From Hondaea fermentalgiana (Eukaryota; Sar; Bigyra; Thraustochytrida; Thraustochytriidae), in the NCBI GenBank assembly GCA_014084085.1, contig NPFB01000124.1:1-23538 (forward strand): a stretch of DNA of 23,538 nt. The letters run 5' to 3'. This document shows, piece after piece, positions 7,753 to 16,600 of this stretch. Position 1 is the first letter of the stretch. The number at the start of each line of letters is the position of its first letter. The notes under the pieces were generated by a model. It worked only from the letters and a program-made list of their open reading frames with translations, had not been told where the DNA came from and did no database searches. A program made the translations under genes and the position numbers.

Positions 7753-9258
7753 TCACGCTTCGACGTAGCGATACGCCTCGAGAGCTTTGCCCTGGAAGGC
7801 AGCATAGCCCACCGGGTACTTGTTGACAATGAAAAAGTGTCTGGGAGCATCTTCCGGAGGAAAATCGCCTTGGCGCACAAAGGTGATTGCGCCCTTCGTG
7901 AGAGGCCTGCACGTGACAGCCGGGCACACGTAGCGCCATACCTCGCGGCCTTGCGCGTCGACCTCAATGAAGATGCCAAGAGGACCTTGATTGACAATTG
8001 TATTTCCGTTTTCCAAACGACGCGCCCCGGAGATGTTGGTGCAATAAAAGCTACCCAAACGAAATTGCGAGGGCCCGAAGCGCCAACAAGGGGCTTGCGG
8101 TCCTACGGGTTGCGAAATCTTTTGCGGCGCAAGGTAGTCGCCGCTCCATAGCGTATCCTCGGGGAGCTTGTATTCATCGACCGTTGACCAGAGCCTGTCT
8201 GGTTTGCGCCCATTGTTGAAGACCAGAAGATGACCCGCCCCGGGCACTCCTTGAGGAATAAATGAAACGTCGTGCTGGCAAAAGAGCAGCTGATCGAGGC
8301 GTGTACCTCGGCGGTAGTTTTTGGGGTTGCCAAAGCGAAGCAAAATGTCTCCGCCCTTGCCACGTTGCCCACCCTCGCTTGTGCTTGCTTCTTCTGTTGT
8401 TGTGGAGTGGTCAACAAGCATGATCTCGCCATGTACATTGAAGGAGAGCGCGATCTGGTCTCGCTGGGGGCAATAGGCCACAGAGTTGATGTGACACCAA
8501 TCCTTCTCGCCGGTCTTGCCCGTTGGGCCGTTGTCGCCATGCGCTTTTGACAGCCTCGGGTCAAGCTGGATTTGATCGCGCTGACCCGGCTTGCCTCCAG
8601 TTGGGCAGCAGTTGATGTCGAGACGGTGGGGAGATGCAGCGATGTCGCCATAGTTCTCTTTCGAAGCATCGAAGTCCTGGACAAGGTGGTCCCAGAGATT
8701 CCAACGCCAAGCTACCGTTGCGGTGCCATTATCTACGTCTGGCTTGAGCTCAAGAACAATCTCGCTCAACATTTCGCCATCGGGGAGGAGATCCGGCCGA
8801 CGCCCAGCAAGAATCGCCTCTTCCTTGGTCTTGCGCTCCCACACGAGCATGAGGCAATTTCCGTTTGGCAAGATCTGCAGCGCGTGGTGCGAAATGTAGG
8901 CATGTAAGGGCTCGCACGAGAATGTCCAAAGAACGGTACCGTCCCAATCGACTTCCTCCACGCGGCCAGCAGCGCCTCCGAGACGGAAAATCGGCGCATC
9001 GATGTTTTCGTTTCCATCCCGAATCAAGTGCCCGTTTTCGAGCAAATACGCTGCGAAAACCACGTAAGACGACTCCCACTCGTGCACTACGCCTCCGTCG
9101 GAATCGATCAGGTACGTCATCGTTCCCGCGGAGTAAAGCACATAGCCTTCCATGATGCCTTGGTCATCTCGGGCCACAACTCCCACGGTGCGATCTGCGA
9201 GTGCGATATTGCGCGAGCGCTGGAAAAGCTGTGCGGGTCGCGGGCCTCTCGACGCCAT
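7753..9258 (-). CDS. Arylsulfotransferase (ASST)-family beta-propeller protein
   Basis: This intronless ORF encodes 501 residues from ATG 9258 (context ACC-ATG-G). Seen: repeated short beta-strand blades with Gly/Asp-Trp motifs, such as YLIDSDGGVVHEW (49-61), VDWDGTVLWTF (103-113) and SHHALQILPNGNCLML (123-138). Further on are WCHINSVAYCP (254-264), VHGEIMLVDHST (275-286) and FCQHDVSFIP (327-336) followed by LLVFNNGR (344-351). The HHALQILPNGN, CHIN and QHD...FNNG signatures are typical of the eukaryotic/bacterial Arylsulfotran families. Known bacterial ASSTs transfer sulfate between phenolic substrates through a catalytic His and are periplasmic. Here no signal peptide or membrane segment is evident, so location and substrate are unknown. 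Candidate functional residues are His124/125, His256, His329 and Arg351 (inference). Some relatives have no demonstrated sulfotransferase activity. It converges on the DHX29-like gene and diverges from the SF1 helicase gene. Confidence 0.8.
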   Translation of the reverse strand: MASRGPRPAQLFQRSRNIALADRTVGVVARDDQGIMEGYVLYSAGTMTYLIDSDGGVVHEWESSYVVFAAYLLENGHLIRDGNENIDAPIFRLGGAAGRVEEVDWDGTVLWTFSCEPLHAYISHHALQILPNGNCLMLVWERKTKEEAILAGRRPDLLPDGEMLSEIVLELKPDVDNGTATVAWRWNLWDHLVQDFDASKENYGDIAASPHRLDINCCPTGGKPGQRDQIQLDPRLSKAHGDNGPTGKTGEKDWCHINSVAYCPQRDQIALSFNVHGEIMLVDHSTTTEEASTSEGGQRGKGGDILLRFGNPKNYRRGTRLDQLLFCQHDVSFIPQGVPGAGHLLVFNNGRKPDRLWSTVDEYKLPEDTLWSGDYLAPQKISQPVGPQAPCWRFGPSQFRLGSFYCTNISGARRLENGNTIVNQGPLGIFIEVDAQGREVWRYVCPAVTCRPLTKGAITFVRQGDFPPEDAPRHFFIVNKYPVGYAAFQGKALEAYRYVEA

Positions 9259-9922
9259 GGTCCTTCGCCTTGCCTTGCCTTGTCTTGTCGGGCTTGCGAG
9301 CGAGAAAGTGATAGCGAGCCGCTCTTCTCTCCGACCTCCAGAGACACAAGTGGTCGCTCTCGCCAGTTCTAGGTTTGCTTACTCTCACCAGTTCTAGGTT
9401 TGCTCGCCCTCGCCAGTTCTGGTTTTGCTCGCTCTCGCCAAAAAAGAGTTTGCTCGAAGTATCTTCTCTGCTCCTTCTTCTCGACAGCTTGGGCGGCTGG
9501 CTCAGGACGGACGAAGCCGGTGCTGAGCCCAATCCCAATCTTGTCTGGTCGGATCGGCGCGGCTGCGGCCATGCACGCGCTTTTCAGCAACACAATGCGC
9601 CTCGTTACCTGTAACAACATGCATGGACACAACCCATGGTCCATCCATACATAAAAAGTTAGAGCACAATCGCATGTCGACTGCTCTGAAAACCGGAGGC
9701 GCGGCTCGAGTCCGGCACAGTCGTGGCTCCTTTCCCTGCCACAGCCAGCTGCAGCAAATAGTGACACGCAGTGGCGATGACCAGCGCTGCAGCTGCTATT
9801 CCTTCTTCGCCCGTGCCGTTCTGCACTGCTGAAAAAGCACGTGCGCGGAAAGGAGCGCAGCAGCTCAAGGAAGCGAGAAGACCTCGCCTGCGCGCACCCG
9901 GTGCGTACCTGTATTGACCGGG
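9259..9922. promoter_or_regulatory. Divergent intergenic region between the ASST-family and SF1-helicase genes
   Basis: This 664 bp spacer separates two divergent starts and presumably carries both promoters. It contains a CCTTG pentamer run (about 9266-9290), a four-copy 25-bp tandem repeat (9357-9456) and an inverted repeat GTTAC-CT-GTAAC near 9603-9614. No TATA box was confidently identified, and no ORF here looks like a gene. Confidence 0.5.
9357..9456. repeat. 25-bp tandem repeat, four copies
   Basis: The core CCAGTTCTAGGTTTGCT recurs with exact 25-bp spacing; CCAG starts at 9363, 9388 and 9413, and a diverged CCAA copy at 9438. The units are separated by CTCGC/CTCTC. It lies about 100-200 bp upstream of the ASST-family ATG, in the divergent promoter. 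Confidence 0.9.
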
Positions 9923-10350
9923 ATGTGCGCCAAAATGGGTTGTGCGGGGACGCCCCGGCGAGAGGATGATGCTTGGCGGTCAGAGCTGTCTCGAGCCCAG
10001 CCTCGCGCGCGCGAGACGGCAGCGATGGAGAGGCGGGGGAGGTCTCCAACGCCGCGGGACCGCTCGCGCCGAGCGGCGTCCGGGCAGTCTGCCGGAAAAC
10101 GTGTCGCGGGGGATAGCAGAAGCGACTCGAGGAGTAGTGCGAGAAGAAAGAGGTCGAGGTCGAGGTCGAGGACGCCAAAGGTTGGCAACAAGAGCTCGAA
10201 CACGAGCAAGAGCACGACGAGAGGCAGCGTCAGTGCGGCTCGAAATGAAGGCTATGAGAACAGGCGGAGAGGATCACGATATGCTAGTCAACGGGACAAC
10301 GATGTTAGCGAGGTTCTGATCCGCAAAGGCAAATACAATCGTCGTGGTCT

Positions 10351-10419
<69 letters not shown>

Positions 10420-13400
10420 AGCTCCTGGTGGTGGTGGTGGTGGTGGTGGTCGACTTAATGATGGCAGTGGCCCGAGTAGCACGGGTACGAGCAGCGGCCA
10501 TCGCAACTACCCTCGCTACGATAGCAATCGACGGGATATTTTCAGTGGGTCGAAGAATTCAAGTAGCACCCGAAGAACTTCTCCCGTACGAGAACACAGA
10601 TCTCGAGACAGCGAGGGCAAGTCAGCGAGGAGATCTACGAATACTCGCACACATGCGGATAGCGATGTCCTCGTGTCCAGTTCAAGGAGCGCCAGAAGAA
10701 CTTCCCCCGTTCGAGAGCACAGTTCGCGAGATAGCAAGAGCAGGTCAGCTAAGAACTTCACGAATGCTGGGACACGCGCGGATAGGGATGCCCTCGTGTC
10801 CAGCTCAAGCAGCACCCGAAGAACTTCTCCCGTTCGAGAACACAGATCTCGAGACAGCGAGGGCAAGTCAGCGAGGAGATCTACGAATATTGGCACACAT
10901 GCAGATAGCGATGCTCTCGTGGCCAGCTCAAGTAGCACCAGAAGAACTTCTCCCGTTCGAGAGCACAGATCGCGAGATAGCAAGAGCAGGTCAGCTAAGA
11001 ACTCCACGAATGCTGGCAAGAGCACGGGTAGCGATGCCCTCGTTTCTGATGCTGCACTTGCGAAGTGGAAACGGCCCGCGTACTCTGGATCGAGCCTTAA
11101 TAACGCGGTGCTTGTGGAACTACGAGCTCTGGAACAATCGAGGCAATATGGAGACGGCAAGCACAAGGTTCTTCACTTGCAAAAGGTTGCGGACCGCTTC
11201 GACGAGGTTGCAGAACTTCGCGAGAGATTTCGACCGCTCATCGTCGAGGAATGTGTGCAGATCGTTGCAGGTGAGCTGCGCCCACTTGCGCGACGACACA
11301 ACGCCACCACATACATGCTGCAACTTTTGGAAAGTCCTCCTCCGAAAAGTAGCAAGGCTGTCTCTGTACGATTCAAGGTGCTCACTCCAATCTCTACCAT
11401 CGCGCACAGAACCATGCACGAATCCACGCCTTACCTTGTTCGTGCCAAGAGAGCAAACGCAAACTGGCTTGTAGGCATGGTGGCAAAAAAGTCGCACACC
11501 ATGTCGGACGGCATTCTTGTTCTTGACATGCTCCTACCCGTCGAGCTTGGTTTTGACGCAGTGTTGAGCGCTGGCACCGAGTACGAGGCTCGGCCCGGTC
11601 CTGGCCTTGTCATGTTTGAACGCATGTACAGCGTCAAGGTGAAAAAGCTGCCATTCATGCGCAAAATTCTCGGCATGAAGGAACCTAAGCACGTTCTCTT
11701 TTCGGATTCGGATTCCGAGACGAACGCCGCGGCCGATGGCCCCAAGTCAGCCAACGAAAAGACCAAGGACGTGACCAAGGCGGTTTCGGGCGCACAGGGG
11801 AACCAGGCTTTAGTAACAGCCTTTGAAAATTCGCCGTTCCGGGCCTCTTTGAACGTCTCGCAAAAAGATGCCATCACGTCTGTGCTTCGCGAGGACCACG
11901 TTTCTTCGGCGCAAAAGATCTTCATGTGGCAAGGTCCTCCCGGGAGCGGCAAGTCGTCGACCTTGTCACGACTTTTAGGCTTTCTCTGCTCGCAATTTGA
12001 CCAAAGTAGTTCCACCAAGGGGACAGGTCCAACGTCCTCGGCGCATCGCATCATGGTCTGCGGGCCATCAAATCAGTCAGTGCATGTCTTGGTGGACAAG
12101 CTTCGCGAGACGTGCTCAACCTATGGAATCCGCTGTCCAGAGATCGCCTTGTCGGCAGTCAACGATAGTGTCCCTGCTCGTTTGCAGGAACTTTTCGTTC
12201 ATGGCGTTTTTATGGAATGGGCTCGGCGCTTTCGGAAGCTTGTTGGACAACTTTCCATCGCCAGCGCCGAGGCTGAGCTCAAGATTTTGCTCGACTCCAT
12301 TTGGACTCGCGTTCCACATGCTACAAAGGCATTTCGTGTAACTCGAGACTATCTGGGCGTCCTCACGCGCACCTACGCGCTGGCAGTACGCCGTCAAGAA
12401 CGGGCCGCCGCTCGCGACAAGACACGCGAGGAGCAGGCGTCAGATGACGATACATCGGAAGTTGTCGTCGTGAAGCCATCTCAAGTCAAGGACGATGGCA
12501 AGTCTACCTCGTCCCAAAGCGAGGCTCCACAGTCTGCAGCCCCCAAAGTATCGCCATCAGGCGATTCTGCTGCGGGTTCGACGCCTGAGAAGGCAACTTT
12601 TGGGTCCGAGAAAGAGACATTGACGCGACGGTGGCAAGTCGTTGACCCCGGAGATGAAGAGGCGTCCGATTACGATGGCGTGGTCGAGATCGTGGAGGAG
12701 CGGCGCGGAAGAGCTGTGAGTTCAGGTCCTCCTGCCAAAGTTGAAAATAAGTTCGATAGTCGCATACTTTTCCATCTGCTCGAGGAAAATCGTACAAAGG
12801 TACTGCAGAGTATCTTTGGAGCGTTGAGGCTTCTCGTCATCCAACCTGGCCCGCTCCGCAAATTTCCGCGTGCAAAGGTGGTATATGTGCGCTCAGGCTT
12901 CATTGTTGATGATGATGGAGAAGTGGTCATGGATCGAAACCGGTCATGCGTTGGAAAGCACGGCTCCGACTTCTTTCTCTCCGAGGACGAGATCATCCAG
13001 CACATACCTCGGGATGCCGAGTGGATCATCACAATGCGTAGTAGCCTTGACTTCTTGCAGACCTGTCCGGCCGTGGCCAACTACCTCGCCAGGTTCACAA
13101 GCCGAAGCCTCGCAACGCTCATGGAGGAGCTTAGCCAAGCAGACTCTGCGCCGGAATCTAGCACGTCTTCACAAAGTCATCGAGCCGGTGGCATTTCCGA
13201 TGCAGTGCAACATCCCTCGGCATCTTCTTCAAAGGGGGCCGTTTTCGTTGTCCGCGATCGCTCATCGTCAATCCTCTCGCAAACGTCCAAGCTAAGCGAG
13301 CAGATTATTATGGACTCTGACGACTCTGAAGACGAAGCCGAAAGTACCGAGGCTGCAGCGTCCAACGCGACTACCTCATTTCAGCAAACCAGCGGTGCCA

Positions 13401-15043
13401 GAAAGGCTCTTGTCGCCAAATCTCAGCCGCTCTCGCCCGTCATGGAATCCAGAGTCACCTCGAAAAGGGCACAGTCTGGCGAATCGAGCACCGCCGACGG
13501 AGAAGAAGAGGAAGTCTCTTCCTCAAAGTCCTCCTCGGACTCGGACTCGGACTCGGACTTGGACTCGTCATCATCGTCGTCCTCGTCCTCGTCAGACTCG
13601 TCCTCATCGGACTCATCAGACGATTCTTCGGATGAAAGCGATAACAGCGCAGCTCGAACGAAGCGCCGGAAACGTTCTGGGGAACAAGGCGCCTTTTTGG
13701 AACCGATACGACAAAGTTTCGAGGCCTTTGCAGCTGCTCTCGAGGAGCTGTCCAACAGTCGCGCTGCAGAGCAAGAGTTCTTGCAAACCGCAGAGGTTCT
13801 CTTCTGTACCCTGGCTGTATCGGGTCGAAAATCGGTTCGTGCGGCCAATGAGGCAGCAGGCTTGAGTTTTCTTATCATCGACGAGGCTGCTCAGGCTGTA
13901 GAGGCTGAAACCTGGGTTGCGCTGCAGTCTGTGCCTGACCGCATGCTTCTCGTTGGTGATCCGAAACAGCTTTCGGCTACGGTGACCTCATCGGTAGCCC
14001 AAGATCTTGGTTTTGGCCGTTCGCTCATGGAGCGGCTCATGTGGGGCTTAAGCCTTCCATACCATTTGCTGAAAGTTCAATACCGCATGCACCCTGACAT
14101 CTCACGCTTCCCTGTACGGTTTTTCTACAACAACGAGCTGGAAGATGGCTCCAACGTGCGTGGCCCCTCACCGGACTGGTTCGCAGCGCGTGGTCTCATG
14201 GACCCGTGGTATGGGCCCTATGCGTTTTTGGATGTTCCAAATGGCCGCGAGGAGCGCCAGGGACGCGGGTCGAGTTATTACAACGACGCCGAGGCTGAAA
14301 TTGTGGCACGGCTGGCGCAAAATCTTGTGCAGCGAGGGGTCGACGTGGCGAAAGAACTCATTGTGATTACGTTCTACAGTGGACAAGTACGGACAATCGC
14401 CACTGCGCTTTCGCGACATCACATTCGCAACGTAGTAGTGTCGACAGTGGACAGTTTCCAGGGATCCGAGGCGAGTGTGGTGATTCTTTCTTTTGTGCGG
14501 GCGAACCGCGAGGGCCGCGTCGGATTTCTCTCGGACCTTCGCAGACTCAATGTGGCTCTTACACGTGCAAAACACTCGCTTATTCTCGTTGGCTGCGGGG
14601 AAACACTCTCACGTGCTGATGACTCTTGCATGCGCGATCTCATCAAGGACGCCAGGGATCGCAGCGTTTACAAGCAGCTCGACAATGCTCAGCAACCGCG
14701 CGGTATCTCTCAAGTCCAATCTCGGCCTGCTCACAATAGACCGCCTCCTCCAGTTCAACCATGGCCACAAGCACCTCCCCGGGGAGCTGATCCTCGCTTC
14801 CAATCTTGGGCCCCTCACAACATGCTGCCAACACCATTTCAACCATGGCCACAAACACCTCCCTGGGGAGTTGATCCTCGCTTCCAAGCCCAGTCCTTTC
14901 ACAACAGACAGCCGCCTCCAGTTCCACCGTGGTCACGATCGTCTCACTCGAGAGTTGCTCCGAACTTGCAGTCGCGGTCGCGGTCGCGGTCGCCTTTGCG
15001 AAGAGACTACCGAGGCAAGAACGCCCATTCGGACAGGCGGTGA
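9923..15043 (+). CDS. Large Upf1/Sen1-type SF1 helicase with RS-rich repeats
   Basis: This intronless ORF gives 1,706 residues from the first in-frame ATG (9923). ATG 9935 (AAA-ATG-G) and ATG 10025 (giving MERRGRSPTPRDRSRR) are credible alternative starts. Seen: an N-terminal Arg/Ser domain, an Ala-Pro tract (about 143-167) with polyGly, and four 41-residue RS repeats (about 214-377). A Sen1/SETX-like pre-helicase region includes FRPLIVEEC (about 434). Motifs are GPPGSGKS (671-678), IIDEAAQ (D1320), GDPKQL (about 1345), VQYRMHPDISRFP, TVDSFQGSEA (about 1510) and RRLNVALTRAK (about 1540). About 600 residues, including an acidic-Ser tract (about 1204-1240), separate motif Ia from II. Three 28-residue Pro-rich repeats and an SRSRSRSPLRR tail close the protein. 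Known: Upf1-like SF1B enzymes translocate 5' to 3' on RNA/DNA and act in transcription termination, R-loop removal or decay. The RS domains suggest nuclear speckle or splicing contacts (inference). Orthology to SETX or another named member is not resolved. Confidence 0.88.
10351..10452 (+). repeat. Hexanucleotide CCTGCT and GGT repeats within the SF1 helicase gene
   Basis: About twelve in-frame hexamers encode an alternating Ala-Pro tract. A GGT run encoding polyGly follows at 10426-10452. Both periods keep the reading frame. Confidence 0.92.
10562..11053 (+). repeat. Four in-frame 123-bp tandem repeats (41-residue RS repeats)
   Basis: Units start at 10562, 10685, 10808 and 10931; the GAAGAACTT core recurs exactly every 123 bp (10572, 10695, 10818, 10941). 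Each encodes S-T/A-R-R-T-S-P-V-R-E-H-x-S-R-D-S followed by a variable half. Units 1 and 3 share EGKSARRST, and units 2 and 4 share KSRSAKN. This implies an ABAB structure made by duplicating a 246-bp dimer. Confidence 0.95.
14717..14968 (+). repeat. Three 84-bp in-frame Pro-rich repeats at the SF1 helicase C-terminus
   Basis: Units recur at exact 84-bp spacing; GTTCAACC-like cores fall at 14753, about 14837 and 14921. They encode 28-residue blocks with P-x-x-x-x-P-W-P-Q-x-P-P and D-P-R-F-Q. The third copy is diverged and leads into an SR-dipeptide tail. Confidence 0.88.
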
Positions 15044-15255
15044 TGATATAAAGACAAGACGGAATGGCAGACAGAATGACAAGACGGATGCTGTCTTCCT
15101 GGCCCGCCACAAGGCAAGCGTGTGCGTGCATGCGTGCGTGCGTGCATGCATGGGTGCGTGTAACATCATATTGAAAGAGACTCGTCAAATAAAAAGGTTT
15201 GAAGAGATTTTACGAAGAAAAGTGTCATTCATACAGCTTAGCCTATGCGCACGGC
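15044..15255. other. Convergent 3' intergenic spacer with alternating purine-pyrimidine tract
   Basis: This 212 bp spacer lies between the stop codons of the SF1 helicase (+) and the TMEM65-like gene (-). Positions about 15117-15161 are TGCG/TGCA repeats. A plus-strand AATAAA follows. No gene is seen. Confidence 0.6.
15188..15193 (+). terminator. Candidate AATAAA polyadenylation signal of the SF1 helicase gene
   Basis: An AAATAAAAA context lies about 145 bp after the TGA at 15041-15043 and only about 63 bp from the opposing gene's stop codon. The transcript ends may therefore overlap. Confidence 0.45.
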
Positions 15256-16521
15256 CTAGTAGTCGATGCCAACGGCCTCGCAAAAGAGATTTGTAAAGTG
15301 CTGATTTTCCGGAAAGTGGCTGAGCTCCGGAAGTTTGCGCAAATCCTTGACAAATTCTCTAAATTGACGGTACGAGACGTGAGCTGCCTCGTCCGTGAAG
15401 CGCTGCTTGACTTCGCCAGCGACGAGCTCGTAGTTTTCTGAGCCCATGAGATTTGCGCCCTCCTCGAGGCGCTCCATGAGCTGGTTTACGGAGACCTTGC
15501 CGTCGCTACTGTCGGCCTTCATCATTTCAAACATTTCCTTCATGTTGTTTTCCTCGGCGTCCATGAAGAGGAGCGGAACCATGCCCAGGATGCACCCGAT
15601 GCAAATGCCAATTGAGGTGGCAATAAAGTTGAGAAAGCGGATCTTGCGCGTTTGCATTTGCTGCAGCGTCAACTTGGGGTCCTTGAGCCCAAGCCGTTTT
15701 GATGAGGCCTCTACATATCCGCCGAGCCCGAGCCCCGCCACGTCTGAGATCATGTTTCCCAGACCGGCGGCAGCCAGCGTTGAAATTCCGAGCACGCGGC
15801 CTCTGTGCGCGTCGTCATCGCCGTCGTCATAGTCAGTTCGAGAAGTCCTACATTTTGCAAAGGACGTGCAATTTTTTAAAATCATCCATAAGGCACAAGA
15901 AGTGAAAGAAGGAGAAACTTACAGCTGCGTGTCGATAACGTCACCAGCCACCAACATGATGGCGTTGTCGAGAAAGCCAAAGGCCACAAAAGGCACGCCG
16001 CTCAGCAGCGCAAACTGCCAAAGCTGTGTTGGCGTGGGTTCAAGCGGAGCACGACCTCCAGAGGTATTCTGCATTTTCATGAGATTCTGGAGCCACTCGT
16101 TGAGCTCCTGGCTGGACACGTGGCCGTCCTTGTCGACGTCGATCTGGTCTTTGATGTCATCGCCCATCGAGAAGGAAATTTCGCGGATCATGATATTTTG
16201 CCGATGTCTTCGCGCCAAGTAGTCTGAGTAGCTTCGCCCGCCGCTGACCTCCTGGTCGAGGATCGCGTTGGCGATCCGCAGCTTGGTGTTGTGCGACATG
16301 ACCTCGACCAGCTCGTTCGCCATTTCCGGGTTCTGGTCGAGCGTCCGGGCCAGGCCCGTCAGCTTCGACTTGTCCTGCGAGGCTGCCGCGACATCTCCGT
16401 CGGCTCCGCCCGCGCCCCCTGGCGCCGCCGCGCTGGCGCTGCGCGTCCACCCGCGCCTCTGCGCGCACAGCCGCGCGCAGGTCGCCGCCACGCGCCTCCC
16501 GCCGAGCATGCTCGCCAGCAT
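15256..16521 (-). CDS. TMEM65: TMEM65-like mitochondrial inner-membrane protein with EF-hands (two exons)
   Basis: Proposed model: complement(join(15256..15802, 15923..16521)), 381 residues. ATG 16521 is the first in-frame ATG and begins MLASMLGGRRVAATCARLC, an Arg/Ala-rich sequence fitting a mitochondrial presequence. A canonical EF-hand loop DVDKDGHVSSQE lies at 128-139. The TMEM65 membrane core follows: VPFVAFGFLDNAIMLVAGD (TM1, about 167-195), GRVLGISTLAAAGLGNMISD plus VAGLGLGGYVEA (TM2, about 201-232), then GICIGCILGMVPLLF (TM3, about 256-280). A second, degenerate EF loop (ADSSDGKVSVNQ, 296-307) sits in the C-terminal tail with a possible further degenerate partner (about 337-350). Joining the exons restores the family alignment with no gap (GDVIDTQLGRVLGIST). 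Family knowledge: TMEM65 is a mitochondrial inner-membrane protein implicated in Na+/Ca2+ exchange. The animal protein has no EF-hands that I recall, so Ca2+ sensing by this version is inference. Confidence 0.87.
15803..15922 (-). other. 120-nt GT-AG intron in the TMEM65-like gene
   Basis: The donor is CAGCT|GTAAGT (intron begins at 15922) and the preferred acceptor is CGCACAG|A (ends at 15803). The junction falls after the second base of codon 200. A branch-point-like CTGAC lies about 25-30 nt upstream of the acceptor. A second in-frame acceptor (TGTAG|G, ending at 15848) would shorten the intron to 75 nt and add 15 residues. This is the only intron detected in the window. Confidence 0.85.
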
Positions 16522-16556
16522 CCTCCTCCCGGCACGCAGGCGCGCGCGGGCAGCAC

Positions 16557-16600
16557 CACGCACGCACGACGCACGCACGCACGCACGCACGCACGCGCGC
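16557..16600. repeat. (ACGC)n tetranucleotide, alternating purine-pyrimidine
   Basis: About eight ACGC units end in CGCGCGC, 36-80 bp upstream of the TMEM65-like ATG. Confidence 0.9.

Noticed and set aside
9603..9614. Inverted repeat GTTAC-CT-GTAAC in the divergent spacer
   Set aside because: Five-base arms are short enough to occur by chance, and no second copy or neighbouring element was seen.
9369..10178. 269-codon minus-strand frame across the divergent spacer and the helicase N-terminus
   Set aside because: It crosses the 25-bp repeats and an RS-coding region. It has Ser/Thr-rich low-complexity sequence at its start and no recognisable domain.
10344..11474. 376-codon plus-strand frame overlapping the RS repeats, starting with a long polyLeu run
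   Set aside because: It is a frame-shifted reading of the CCTGCT hexamers and the 123-bp repeats. The SF1 helicase frame explains the sequence and continues far beyond it.
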